DNA of 64,000 nucleotides, taken from positions 91,380-155,379 of the forward strand of contig JAIPJY010000010.1 of assembly GCA_021733925.1 (NCBI GenBank), read 5' to 3'. Shown one piece after another: positions 19,693-28,417 of the stretch; positions within the stretch are counted from its first letter, which is position 1; every line of letters begins with the position of its first letter. The stretch is from Prosthecobacter sp. Its GTDB lineage: Bacteria > Verrucomicrobiota > Verrucomicrobiia > Verrucomicrobiales > Verrucomicrobiaceae. The notes under the pieces were generated by a model. The model worked only from the letters and a program-made list of their open reading frames with translations, did no database searches and was not told the DNA's origin. The translations under genes and the position numbers were made by a program.

Positions 19693-20447
19693 AAGCCAAA
19701 GATGGAAATGGCAGCACCTTGAAGACCGATCGTGCCCGCCACGCCAATGCAGTCGGCGACGGGCAGCGGCCCCATTTTAAAAACAAGACGCGGAGTCAGA
19801 TCTGCCAGATGATAATGCGGCAGCGCCAGCCACAACGATTGCAACACGCTGGAAACCGCGCCGCCCAGTAGCGGTGCCAGCCACGCTGCACCGAACAAAC
19901 CCACAAACAGGAGCCCGGTGGGCACCATGAAGGCAATGACCTCCGCCGTGCGTGTGCCCAATGCCACAGCCAGCATCAACAAGGGAGCGGCACAGAGGCT
20001 GTAGATGAAAGCGTACTGGAGAACGAGGGTCGTCCACATTTGCGCCTCTTCGGGCCGCTTTGGCAAAGTCCATGTAAGGCAAAAAACAACTGCGATGAGC
20101 ACCACTGCCAGCAGCCAGACCCAGATCGCCGCGCTGAGCTGCAGACACTGACTGATCCGGCCAGTTCCGCCCGCATGCAGGTGCTCCAGCATGCCTTCAC
20201 GCCGCATCCGATGCCCGAGTGCCGAGGCTTGAAACGGCAGCCAGGTAAAGAGCGCGATCCAGGCATATATCCATGCAGCCTGAGCGCGCGCCGGCTGGAG
20301 TATCTGCGGGTTTTCCTCCCACGGAGTCAGCAGCGGTGCGATCCAGATAAAGAGGCCAGCTCCCAGCAGCAGCAGCCAGCAACTCCCCCGGCCCATGAGT
20401 CCGGCGAGGCTGAGACGAAACAAAGGCCAGGCACGCAGGGAACTCAT
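19668..20447 (-). CDS. ABC-2-type transporter permease
   Basis: 259 residues with about six hydrophobic segments, for example WLLLLGAGLFIWIAPLL, AIWVWLLAVVLIAVVFCL, VIAFMVPTGLLFVGLFGAAW and IGLQGAAISIFGLCLF. It would form the membrane half of an ABC-2 transporter with the ATPase encoded just upstream, whose stop overlaps this start by ATGA. Substrate is unknown. Its place inside a pilus operon suggests export of a component or of an associated polymer or peptide. Confidence 0.75.
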   Translation of the reverse strand: MSSLRAWPLFRLSLAGLMGRGSCWLLLLGAGLFIWIAPLLTPWEENPQILQPARAQAAWIYAWIALFTWLPFQASALGHRMRREGMLEHLHAGGTGRISQCLQLSAAIWVWLLAVVLIAVVFCLTWTLPKRPEEAQMWTTLVLQYAFIYSLCAAPLLMLAVALGTRTAEVIAFMVPTGLLFVGLFGAAWLAPLLGGAVSSVLQSLWLALPHYHLADLTPRLVFKMGPLPVADCIGVAGTIGLQGAAISIFGLCLFRTRS

Positions 20448-21124
20448 GATTGCAGGGTGCGGTAGGTTTCCATCCAGGTGCCGCCGCTGCGCTCCGTGAC
20501 ATGATGCAACTGCCCACTTGCAATGGTCATTAGGGAGTCCGCGTCACGCACGCACTCCAGTTCATGCATGATGACGAGGCGCATCGTGCGCGTGCCTGCT
20601 GCGGCCCAGAGCTGCGTCATCTGCTCACGTGTTTCGGCATCCAGACCGGTGAGCGGCTCGTCCATCAACAGTACGCTGGTTGCGCTTTGTGCCACCTTCA
20701 CTTCAGCCAGAATCAAAAGCACCTTCTGGCGGTTGCCGCGTGAGAGTTTGCCGATGGGCGCGGTTAAATTCAGCCGCAGTGTGTCGGCCAATGTCTCCGC
20801 AGAGACGAGCGATTCACCTTTGAACCAAGAACGAAAAACAGTGCGAGATTTCATCTCAGGATCGACGCGCAATTCGTCCGCGAAGTAATGCACACGGGCC
20901 GCTGTCGTTACATGACCTCGCAATGCTGGAGACAGACCGGCCAGAGTGCGCAACAACGTCGTTTTGCCCGTGCCGTTGGGAGCCACCAGTAGATGCAGAC
21001 CCGTGCCGGCCTCGATGTCCCCAGCGACCTTGACAAGGCATTGAGCCGCACGTTTCCAGGGCAAACCGGTGTGGTAGCCGAAACGTGTGCCGTCGGGAAT
21101 ATGCAGGAGAGTTTCAGAAGCCAT
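20444..21124 (-). CDS. ABC transporter ATP-binding protein
   Basis: 226 residues, a single nucleotide-binding domain: Walker A APNGTGKTT (48-56), signature LSRGNRQ near 126 in place of LSGGQ, Walker B VLLMDEPLTGLD near 150, and a switch histidine in IMHELE. Energises the adjacent ABC-2 permease in the cytoplasmic membrane. The divergent signature with RGN is typical of CcmA-like and other small ABC-2 exporters. It follows the second pseudopilin by 18 nt. Confidence 0.9.
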   Translation of the reverse strand: MASETLLHIPDGTRFGYHTGLPWKRAAQCLVKVAGDIEAGTGLHLLVAPNGTGKTTLLRTLAGLSPALRGHVTTAARVHYFADELRVDPEMKSRTVFRSWFKGESLVSAETLADTLRLNLTAPIGKLSRGNRQKVLLILAEVKVAQSATSVLLMDEPLTGLDAETREQMTQLWAAAGTRTMRLVIMHELECVRDADSLMTIASGQLHHVTERSGGTWMETYRTLQS

Positions 21125-21142
21125 GCCTGTAATGAGATAACT

Positions 21143-21553
21143 TCACTGTCCAGCGTCCCAAAGACCATCACTTCCCTTCAGCGAAGGATCATAAACAGAC
21201 GAACCCAGCATGAGACGCGGCGGCATGATCGTGTGGTCAGCGATAAGAGTGTCACCGTCTAGGCTGGTCACCACCGGCATCGTGCTCCAGCCCTGCGGCA
21301 GGTACACCTGCAACTGTTCGGTGCTTACCTCGGCAATGTCGGCTGTGGGATGATCTGAAAGATACGCACGCTGGGCGGCAAAGACGGCCTGAAGGGACAC
21401 CGAGGCATCCTTGCCACGCTGCCAATCACGCACGGCGGCAACGTTCATGCCTGCAAACGTCGTCAACCCCAGCAGGAGGCCAATGACGAGACTGATCTCG
21501 ATGAGCGTAAACCCGCCATTGCGATTCGTTTTCTGAGTAGTGATCGCTTTCAT
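21143..21553 (-). CDS. pseudopilin
   Basis: 136 residues. MKAITTQKTNRNGG then FTLIEISLVIGLLLGLTTFA is a canonical class III prepilin signal with Glu5. The globular part carries a conserved-looking QRAYLSDHP block found in major pseudopilins of GspG/PilE type. It lies 3 nt after the small secreted protein and before the ABC genes. It is distinct from the pilin at 30324, so the minus arm encodes two. Confidence 0.88.
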   Translation of the reverse strand: MKAITTQKTNRNGGFTLIEISLVIGLLLGLTTFAGMNVAAVRDWQRGKDASVSLQAVFAAQRAYLSDHPTADIAEVSTEQLQVYLPQGWSTMPVVTSLDGDTLIADHTIMPPRLMLGSSVYDPSLKGSDGLWDAGQ

Positions 21554-21556
21554 GCT

Positions 21557-21922
21557 TCAGGGCTTCGGCGTGGTGATCTGGACCACCTTGGACTTGGGGA
21601 TGATTTTCACGGCACTTTGACGCACATCAAGCATCGTCACTGAGACCGTGGGGTCCGCCTGCGGTGCAGGCAGGTTTTTCGTGAGTTCCGCAGGCAAAGT
21701 GGCGCGTCGATGGATATACAAAATACGAGCCAAGTCTGGGTTGGGGCTGAGGATCGAAGCCATCGGTTGTGTCGAGGCAAATGTCGTGGGGGCAGCCGCA
21801 GCCGTGGCAGGCGTTGGCGCTGCCATTCCAGGGATCGGCCGCGGCACCAGTTTCGGCGGCTCAGCCGCCTGGATCTCCACCTGGGCAAACAGGAGGATGA
21901 GGAACAGGGGTCGTGTTTTCAT
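21557..21922 (-). CDS. small secreted protein of the pilus operon
   Basis: 121 residues with a signal peptide (MKTRPLFLILLFAQVEIQAA). The mature part begins with a Pro/Ala/Thr-rich linker, followed by a short basic domain ending VKIIPKSKVVQI. The layout recalls periplasmic GspC/PilP-type linker proteins, but no family is assigned. It is packed between pilC and the pseudopilin gene. Confidence 0.6.
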   Translation of the reverse strand: MKTRPLFLILLFAQVEIQAAEPPKLVPRPIPGMAAPTPATAAAAPTTFASTQPMASILSPNPDLARILYIHRRATLPAELTKNLPAPQADPTVSVTMLDVRQSAVKIIPKSKVVQITTPKP

Positions 21923-21937
21923 AGGGGTGGGTTGAGT

Positions 21938-23155
21938 TCACATGTTGCCGGATTGCATCATGCGCGGCCCCATCAGGAAGATGGGCAGCATGGAGCCGGT
22001 GAAGACAAAACTGATGAGCACCACGGCCATGGCCAGGGTGATGAAATTGATGACCTGTGTGAAGTCCGCCATGACTGCGGCAGTGTCCTCCTCATAGATG
22101 TCACGTAGGAGTTCGAGCTGCTGTGGCAGAGAAGCCGAGCGCTCGCCGATGCTGATCATGTGAATGACCTGGGGATCCAGTGTGGTGTGACGTTTCAATG
22201 CCTCGGCGAACGGGACGCCAGAAGACTCATAGACTTGCGAGGCCTTGATGAAGTCAGGATACATCGGCGTGCCTTGCACCACCCGCGCAGACAGGGCGGA
22301 GGCGCGTGCGAGATTGATGCCATTGGCATAAAGCATCTGAAGCGTGCCGATGTATGCGCTCTGGCGAAGGCCCATGACCAGCTTCATCAGCAGCCGCCAG
22401 TATTTCATGAGGAATATCAACAGCTTCTGCCTAAAGTCGGCCGAGCGAAACAATGCGGTAATGAAAGACACGATGCCGATGACAAAAAAGGGCCAAGTTT
22501 TCTGCACCACATGACTGATCGAAAAGATCACCATTGAGATCTGATCCGGCTCCTGGCGCACACTCTTCAGGGTCTCCTCCACCTGGGATACGACAAAGAT
22601 CTGCGAATAGATGAAAAGGCCGATCTGAAACAGAATTACCAGTGATGGCACCAACAAGGCGGTGCGCAGCTTGCTGGCAAACATGAGTTCGATCTTGATG
22701 CGGCGTGCGAGGGACGCGAACGCCTCACCTAGCTGTCCGGCATCCGCACCGGCCTCAATGATGGTGATGATGGTACCGTCAAATTTCTGTTCCTTGGCAA
22801 AGGCGACGTGAACCGGCATCCCTGCCTCAAGGCGGTTTCGAATGTTCATCAGCGACGACTGCAGCACCAGATCTGGCAGACCTTGCGAGTAGTACAGCAA
22901 GGCGTCGGCGGTGCTGATATTTGCCTTAAGCATGGAGGCAAGGCCGCGAAAGAGCTTAATGAGTTCCTTGCGGGAGACGGGCTTCTTTGACGTGTCGCTC
23001 TTGGGTGTGCCGGCGAGTGATTTGATCAAGGCAACTCGGAATCCTGGCTTGCTGACGAGCAGTGCCGCTTGCTCGCGGTTTGGCGCTTCGCACTCGATCA
23101 CCTTGGAGATCTCGGGCCGCTTGATATTGCGGAGGGTGACTTGGAAGGCGTTCAT
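21938..23155 (-). CDS. pilC: inner-membrane platform protein PilC/GspF
   Basis: 405 residues with two T2SSF repeats. Each starts with a helical cytoplasmic part (KELIKLFRGLASMLKANIST and YIGTLQMLYANGINLARAS) and ends in transmembrane helices (LLVPSLVILFQIGLFIYS; FVIGIVSFITALF; VINFITLAMAVVLISFVFTG). The GEAFASLARRIK and IGERSASLPQQLELL boxes are present. It anchors the assembly ATPase and pilin subunits in the inner membrane. The start is 3 nt after the pilB stop. Confidence 0.93.
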   Translation of the reverse strand: MNAFQVTLRNIKRPEISKVIECEAPNREQAALLVSKPGFRVALIKSLAGTPKSDTSKKPVSRKELIKLFRGLASMLKANISTADALLYYSQGLPDLVLQSSLMNIRNRLEAGMPVHVAFAKEQKFDGTIITIIEAGADAGQLGEAFASLARRIKIELMFASKLRTALLVPSLVILFQIGLFIYSQIFVVSQVEETLKSVRQEPDQISMVIFSISHVVQKTWPFFVIGIVSFITALFRSADFRQKLLIFLMKYWRLLMKLVMGLRQSAYIGTLQMLYANGINLARASALSARVVQGTPMYPDFIKASQVYESSGVPFAEALKRHTTLDPQVIHMISIGERSASLPQQLELLRDIYEEDTAAVMADFTQVINFITLAMAVVLISFVFTGSMLPIFLMGPRMMQSGNM

Positions 23156-23158
23156 GGC

Positions 23159-24850
23159 TCAGGATTCATAGGTGAGGTCGAGCACCTTTTTCAGCGCATC
23201 GAGGTCGGTCCTGCCCTCGGTCATCAGTTTCAAACCATTGTCACGCAGCGAAGGGAGCCCAGACTCACGGCGCACTTCCTGTTCGAGCTCATAGGGCGTG
23301 ATCTCACCTTTGGCCAGCTTGTCGCCGAGCTTCGGGCTGATAGGCAAAATCTCCAGGATGGCGGTACGTCCGGAATAACCGCGTCCCTGGCAATCCGGGC
23401 AGCCTTCTTTATGATGCGTAAACATCGGACGCGTGGCCCAGGACGGATCCAGATGAAAGAGACGGATCTCGCGCTCCGGGATGCCTTTGATGCTTTCTTT
23501 GCAGGCGGGACAGAGCAGCTTCACCAGTCGTTGCGCGCAGGCGGCTTTCAAGGTCTGCGCGATCTTCCAGCGCTCCATGCCAAGCTGTTGAAAGCGCTCG
23601 ATGATCTGCGAGGCGCGTGGAGTGTGAATGGTGGTGAGCACTTTGTGGCCTGTGATGGCGGCCTCAATGGCCAACTCGGCCGATTCACGATCACGCACCT
23701 CACCCATGAGGATAATGTCCGGATCCGAACGCATGAAACTGGCGATCATCGGCTTGAACTCGGACGAATCACGCAGGTCACAGTGCGTCACGCCTGGAAT
23801 CTCGTCTTCGACGGGGTTCTCCAGCGTTAAGATGTTGTCCTCGGGATGGTTCAACTCCCGCAGCATGGCATTGAGCGTGGTCGATTTGCCGGACCCGGTG
23901 GGGCCCGACATGACAATGATGCCAGAGGGGACGGACATGGCTTTGTCGAGCTCAAACAAGGTCTCTTCGTCAAAGGCCAGCGTGCCCATGCCGAGCCTTG
24001 CCTCCAGGTGCGTCTTATCCAGCAGACGCATAGTGACGTGATAACCTCGATAGGTTCGGTGCCGCTCATAACGCACGCCAACGGCGCGGCCGTAGTATCT
24101 GGCGGTGAAGCGGCCGGAGATGCCGGGGCGCTTACTCCGCTCCTCGGGCGCGAGGCGCATGAGATTGAGCAGGAAAGCATCGACGCGATCACGCAGCTTC
24201 ACCGGCATTTCGAAGCGCACCCCAAGATCACCATCGACACGGTAGCAATATTGGAAGCTGATCTTTTCCGTCTTGATGTGAATGTCCGAGGCGTGCTGCT
24301 TGATCGCATCACACACCATGCTGGCCACGAGCTGGGCGATGGGCTCATCGTGCTGGCGCGTGACATCGAAATCAGGCGTTTCATTGGAGAACTCCTCCAC
24401 CTCCACCGCTTCGAGTTCCGCACGAGTGGGGCCCGAGGAGTTGGAGGAGCCCTCGATCACTGCCGAAACCTCGGAGGCTAGCGTGACGACCTTCAACACC
24501 TCATCTTCCGGGAATCGGGCGGCGCAATAATCATCCGCCCGGTAGTCCCAAGGATTGGCAACGGCCAGCAAGACCTGCTGCGCGCTGCGGCGCAACGGCA
24601 CGAACATGCCACGTGACATCACAACGGGATCGCAATAGCCGACGAACTCAACATCCACCATCTCACGCACCTGCGGAAAGGCCGGCAGCCCTGAAGCACG
24701 ACCGACGGCACCCAAAATGCGGGTTTTCGACGAGCGGCGGACCAGAGCTTCATCCGACTGTGTTTCCTGTCCGAGCGTGGCCGCCCGCAACTGGCCGATG
24801 ATCAGCCGCTGGATCGTGTGATTTAACTCGATGCCGAGGTTCAGGTTCAT
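23159..24850 (-). CDS. pilB: assembly ATPase PilB/GspE
   Basis: 563 residues from ATG 24850, which overlaps the upstream stop by ATGA. An N-terminal N1-like domain is followed by the T2SSE core: Walker A GPTGSGKSTT (316-325), Asp box LTLENPVEDE, Walker B DIILMGEVRDRES and His box GHKVLTTIHT (401-410). The zinc-binding tetracysteine is intact (CPACK, then CPDCQGRGYSG). This is the extension motor that powers pseudopilus assembly. The tetracysteine separates it from the PilT-like ATPase on the opposite arm. Confidence 0.94.
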   Translation of the reverse strand: MNLNLGIELNHTIQRLIIGQLRAATLGQETQSDEALVRRSSKTRILGAVGRASGLPAFPQVREMVDVEFVGYCDPVVMSRGMFVPLRRSAQQVLLAVANPWDYRADDYCAARFPEDEVLKVVTLASEVSAVIEGSSNSSGPTRAELEAVEVEEFSNETPDFDVTRQHDEPIAQLVASMVCDAIKQHASDIHIKTEKISFQYCYRVDGDLGVRFEMPVKLRDRVDAFLLNLMRLAPEERSKRPGISGRFTARYYGRAVGVRYERHRTYRGYHVTMRLLDKTHLEARLGMGTLAFDEETLFELDKAMSVPSGIIVMSGPTGSGKSTTLNAMLRELNHPEDNILTLENPVEDEIPGVTHCDLRDSSEFKPMIASFMRSDPDIILMGEVRDRESAELAIEAAITGHKVLTTIHTPRASQIIERFQQLGMERWKIAQTLKAACAQRLVKLLCPACKESIKGIPEREIRLFHLDPSWATRPMFTHHKEGCPDCQGRGYSGRTAILEILPISPKLGDKLAKGEITPYELEQEVRRESGLPSLRDNGLKLMTEGRTDLDALKKVLDLTYES

Positions 24851-25446
24851 GCTGTAAAATGTTGCTGCATTAGGACCTGCCAGGCGCGCATGTTGGTGAA
24901 GAAAGTGAAGACAAAGGGCGCATCGCCTCCAGAGGCGAGGTTCAACTCCTGGCTGATCCAAACGGACGCGATCTGGGCCGAGATAGGATTGAGGGAGGCG
25001 ACATGGACGATGCTCGTTTCGCCAGCCAGGGTCGCAGGGCAGCCGAGGGCCTGACAGATCGGGCGGAGGACCGGGCAGTGGTCGTAGATAGCCGAGGCCT
25101 TGCCCGACAAGGGGCCAAAACTCCAGTACTGCACGCGGTCATTCAGGCTGTTACGCAGAATTTTTTGCATCCGAGCCAGTTCACCATCGACTGTGAGCGA
25201 ATGCTTTTGCGCTTGGGTCTCTGCGGTGAAATTCAAGAAGTCGGGCATCAAGCCGGAGGCCGCACCGAGTTCAGCACCGTAAGCGGCCAACAGGGGCGTG
25301 GCCTCGTCCGCCAAAAAATAGTTGCTCTCCTGTAGATACATCACTGTTGTCGCCGCGATGCGGTCAAGCACAGGACGCAGGCTGTTGCGGTCAGTATGCG
25401 TCGGGAGCGGAAGATTGGGGAGCGGGACTGACATGGGAAGATTCAT
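24847..25446 (-). CDS. unknown cytoplasmic protein between secretin and PilB
   Basis: 199 residues with no signal peptide or transmembrane helix. The sequence alternates helices and strands (DRIAATTVMYLQESNYFLAD; HVASLNPISAQIASVWISQE; FVFTFFTNMRAWQVLMQQHF), suggesting a compact alpha/beta fold. It starts 54 nt after the secretin stop and ends in an ATGA overlap with pilB. Such placement suggests a partner of the ATPase. No family recognised. Confidence 0.7.
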   Translation of the reverse strand: MNLPMSVPLPNLPLPTHTDRNSLRPVLDRIAATTVMYLQESNYFLADEATPLLAAYGAELGAASGLMPDFLNFTAETQAQKHSLTVDGELARMQKILRNSLNDRVQYWSFGPLSGKASAIYDHCPVLRPICQALGCPATLAGETSIVHVASLNPISAQIASVWISQELNLASGGDAPFVFTFFTNMRAWQVLMQQHFTA

Positions 25447-25499
25447 GTTCGGTGTGCGCGTGTAGGTTCAGTGGCGTGTTCTTGCACACCGCCCACGAT

Positions 25500-27236
25500 T
25501 TACGGACCATTGTCCTTCTTCATGAACATGCGCTTGATCCATGACTGCTTTGGCATGGGGGCGGGCGTGGGAGCGACTTCCGTGGTGCGGATGTTGGGAA
25601 GATTTTGGTGCCAGTCACTCGTGGGGAGGTCGATGTTGGTATCCTGGATGTCATCCGGCTGCATCCCGGATAACTCACGCATGTGCCAGTTCATCTCGGA
25701 CATGGCTCCGGAATGCGAGGCATCGTAAACATGAGGTGTGATGACAAAGACGAGGCTGACCTGCTCAAGCTTCTTACTTTTGGAGCTAAAGAGTTTGCCC
25801 ACCAGCGGGATGGCGCTGAGGATGGGCACATTGTTGTTTCCCTCGCTGGAGCTGTAATCATAGAAACCGCCAAGAAAGAGAGATTGCCCCGCAGGGATGC
25901 GGCTGATGGCTTCGACCGTGGACTCGCTCACCCGTGGAAATACGTTGTTACCCCGGCCTGCAATGAGTTCGACGATCTTTGCCACACGCGGGCGCAGCTT
26001 CATGCGCACGGTGCCATCAGGCAGCAGCGTGGGCGTCACGGAGAGAGTGACGCCGATCTCACGGTTCTTTTCCGGCTCCTCGGTGGCGCTGGGATCTTCC
26101 GCATCGATCTTGTAACGCACCACATCGGTCACATTTTGGCCTGCGGCGGTGTTGGTGATGTTGGAGGTGATCACAGGGAAGCGATCGACGATGGAGATGA
26201 TGCCCTGCTCATTGTCCTCGGTAATAATAGTGGGACATGCCTCCTGAGTGATGAGATCGGCGTTCTCCAGCGCACGCAGGATGGCCTGCACCTGCAGGTT
26301 GTCGAAAACGAGACCCGCGCCCTGCTGATTGATCTGGTTGATGGAGTTCAACGGCGCGGCCGTGCTACCTGAACGGGTCACGGTGCTGACGTCCGGCAGA
26401 TTGAAGAGGGCGTTCAGGCTCTGCCGCGCGGTGAGGCTGGTGCCGGTGTCTCCCAGTGAGCGGCTCCAGTCCACACCGACCTGGTGGCCCTGGTTGCGCT
26501 TAATGCGCAGTACCCGGACGTTCACCATGATCTGTGGCTTCGCTTTGTCGATCCCCTCGAGCAGTTTGCGCACGCGTTCGAGCTTGATGCTATTGTCGCT
26601 GACAAGCAGCGTGTTGGTTTTCTCCTCGAACTCAATCTGTCCGACATCACGCGTGAGCATGGGCCTGATGATGGCCCTCAGCTTTTCGAAATCGGACTGA
26701 ATGGCACCTGATGAGCCGCCGCCGCTCTCCGCTCCATTGGCCGATGCGGCGCTGGACGTGCTGCGATTCAGCGGCGCACCGCGCAGATACTTCAGCGCAT
26801 AGCTCATCACCTCGACCGGGAGCTTGGCTAGCTGGGCCTCATTCATGAGACTGACACTGGAGCGCTGCTGATGCAGCGTGAGACCAAAAGTCACTGCGAG
26901 TTCCTCCATTTGCAGGAGCGGATTATCAACACGAAGATGTCCGGTGATGCTGTACTGTGGGCCGTTTAGTTCATTGTTGTAAAAGTACTGTAGGCCGCTG
27001 CCGTGGGCCAGATATTGGAAGACTTCATTGATCGGTGCATTGTCGATCCAATAACCGTCATTGGCCTGTTGCGGAGGCTTGGGAAGGCCACCGAATTGTG
27101 TGGAGACATCCACCGCAGCTCCGGCAAGGTTCTGCAAAGGTTGGTTCTGGTCCGCCAGCGGCACCTCCTGCGCGATAAGGGAGAAGCTCGCACCAAGATG
27201 CGTCAGCAAAAGAATTTGAAAAATAGGCGGCCTCAT
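25500..27236 (-). CDS. outer-membrane secretin (GspD/PilQ family)
   Basis: 578 residues. A signal peptide (FQILLLTHLGASFSLIAQ) leads into an N0/STN-like domain (YWIDNAPINEVFQYLAHGSG), an N1-type domain (FEEKTNTLLVSDNSIKLERV) and the secretin beta barrel from about residue 240. The barrel has the diagnostic C-terminal VPILSAIPLVGKLFSSKS and LVFVITPHV. A tail of about 80 residues after the barrel is Pro-rich and ends in a basic amphipathic stretch, possibly an S-domain-like region. It forms the gated pore for the pilus or substrate. The start overlaps the upstream stop by ATGA. Confidence 0.94.
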   Translation of the reverse strand: MRPPIFQILLLTHLGASFSLIAQEVPLADQNQPLQNLAGAAVDVSTQFGGLPKPPQQANDGYWIDNAPINEVFQYLAHGSGLQYFYNNELNGPQYSITGHLRVDNPLLQMEELAVTFGLTLHQQRSSVSLMNEAQLAKLPVEVMSYALKYLRGAPLNRSTSSAASANGAESGGGSSGAIQSDFEKLRAIIRPMLTRDVGQIEFEEKTNTLLVSDNSIKLERVRKLLEGIDKAKPQIMVNVRVLRIKRNQGHQVGVDWSRSLGDTGTSLTARQSLNALFNLPDVSTVTRSGSTAAPLNSINQINQQGAGLVFDNLQVQAILRALENADLITQEACPTIITEDNEQGIISIVDRFPVITSNITNTAAGQNVTDVVRYKIDAEDPSATEEPEKNREIGVTLSVTPTLLPDGTVRMKLRPRVAKIVELIAGRGNNVFPRVSESTVEAISRIPAGQSLFLGGFYDYSSSEGNNNVPILSAIPLVGKLFSSKSKKLEQVSLVFVITPHVYDASHSGAMSEMNWHMRELSGMQPDDIQDTNIDLPTSDWHQNLPNIRTTEVAPTPAPMPKQSWIKRMFMKKDNGP

Positions 27237-27847
27237 GGTTTGGCTGGGAGTGCGGGTTCCACCGGCGTGATCCGACGCTCAAGCTGTGAGGTAATTATTT
27301 GCAGCGGCTCAATGCTGAGATGGGGCAGGATGTCGTGTTTGAGAACCCCTGTTTCATCGCGCTGAAGATCGCGAAAGTGGAGCTGTGTGGCACCGACTTC
27401 GGTGACTTGTGCCAGAAAGACTTCCCCTTTGAAGGCCAGCTCGATCACGTCGCCTTCGGCAGCCTGACGACCACCGATGAGGAACTCTTTGTGCCGCAAA
27501 TTCACCCCATTGATCTTCAGGGTCTGCAGCGCCTGATTCAGCGTGATCTTGGGCGTGGCGCGGTAAATGTCTTCCGTGATCACTGGGGCATCATTCTCAC
27601 GTGGATAGGTAGTCAGGCCAAAGGGATCCATGTTACGCTGGCGTACGCCGAGCTGCTTCGCCTTTGTCTCGATGGTTTCGGCATTGGGCAGAAGCTCCGT
27701 GCGTGGTAGCCAGCTCGCGGTGCCATTGCCGACAAACAAAGGCGCGCGCTTGGGCACAGCGGCTTTCGGCGCGGCAGGTTTGGTCTGCGCATGAACCGCC
27801 GCCAGAGAGGTGATAACCATCATGAAACTGAGCGGGAATTGTTTCAT
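27233..27847 (-). CDS. PilP/GspC-like secreted protein
   Basis: 204 residues with a signal peptide (LSFMMVITSLAAVHAQ), an Ala/Pro/Lys-rich linker and a C-terminal domain with KITLNQALQTLKINGVNLRH and DVIELAFKGEVFLAQVTEV. The gene order PilM/N-PilO-this-secretin and the linker plus small beta domain suggest the periplasmic protein that links the PilN/PilO inner-membrane complex to the secretin. Coupled to both neighbours by ATGA. Homology itself was not recognised. Confidence 0.6.
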   Translation of the reverse strand: MKQFPLSFMMVITSLAAVHAQTKPAAPKAAVPKRAPLFVGNGTASWLPRTELLPNAETIETKAKQLGVRQRNMDPFGLTTYPRENDAPVITEDIYRATPKITLNQALQTLKINGVNLRHKEFLIGGRQAAEGDVIELAFKGEVFLAQVTEVGATQLHFRDLQRDETGVLKHDILPHLSIEPLQIITSQLERRITPVEPALPAKP

Positions 27848-28407
27848 TTTTTCTCGTCCAAGGCCTTCCAGCAGGTGTGTGTTATCTCCATCACGAGGTA
27901 TTCGCGCTGGTCCAAAAGCTGGTTGGTCTTGCGGGTGATCTTCAGTTCTTCAAGCACGGCCTGAGGCATGAGAGACTCAACCTGGAGCAGCGCCTCCTGC
28001 ATGGGGCCAAGACCGCCTTGAAAACTGCTCTTTACGCGCGCCACATCGGTTTTGATCTGACTCCCGAAACGCCCGCGGTCAAGCGGGAAGACGATACCAA
28101 TGCGCTCAATTTCGATCTCCTTGAACTTCGGCAGCAGGGTGTCGAGGATGCGGGTGAAAAGCTGACCGGGATCGCCTTTCAGCAGAATCTTCTGGTCCTG
28201 GAAGGTCTTGCGCTTCGGGGCCAGATCGGCCTCCAGTTTCTTCATCGCAGCCAGACGCTGAGTCTGCTCTATGTAGCGCTCCTCTTTCTCCGCACGCAAC
28301 GTGGCCAGCTTGCTGACACCAGCGATCACACCGCTGAGCAGCAGGCAGTTGAACATCGTGGGCATGATTAGCCCGTAACGAAGGATGGGGCGTGTGTAGG
28401 CGCTCAT
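27844..28407 (-). CDS. PilO-like inner-membrane protein
   Basis: 187 residues from ATG 28407. A short cytoplasmic start, one transmembrane helix (FNCLLLSGVIAGVSKLATL), then a coiled coil (LRAEKEERYIEQTQRLAAM) and a periplasmic alpha/beta domain. This is the PilO/GspM plan. It starts 10 nt after the PilM/PilN-like gene and overlaps the next gene by ATGA. It probably pairs with the PilN-like part of the upstream protein to align the machine across the periplasm. Confidence 0.7.
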   Translation of the reverse strand: MSAYTRPILRYGLIMPTMFNCLLLSGVIAGVSKLATLRAEKEERYIEQTQRLAAMKKLEADLAPKRKTFQDQKILLKGDPGQLFTRILDTLLPKFKEIEIERIGIVFPLDRGRFGSQIKTDVARVKSSFQGGLGPMQEALLQVESLMPQAVLEELKITRKTNQLLDQREYLVMEITHTCWKALDEKK

Positions 28408-28417
28408 GGCGGCGATT

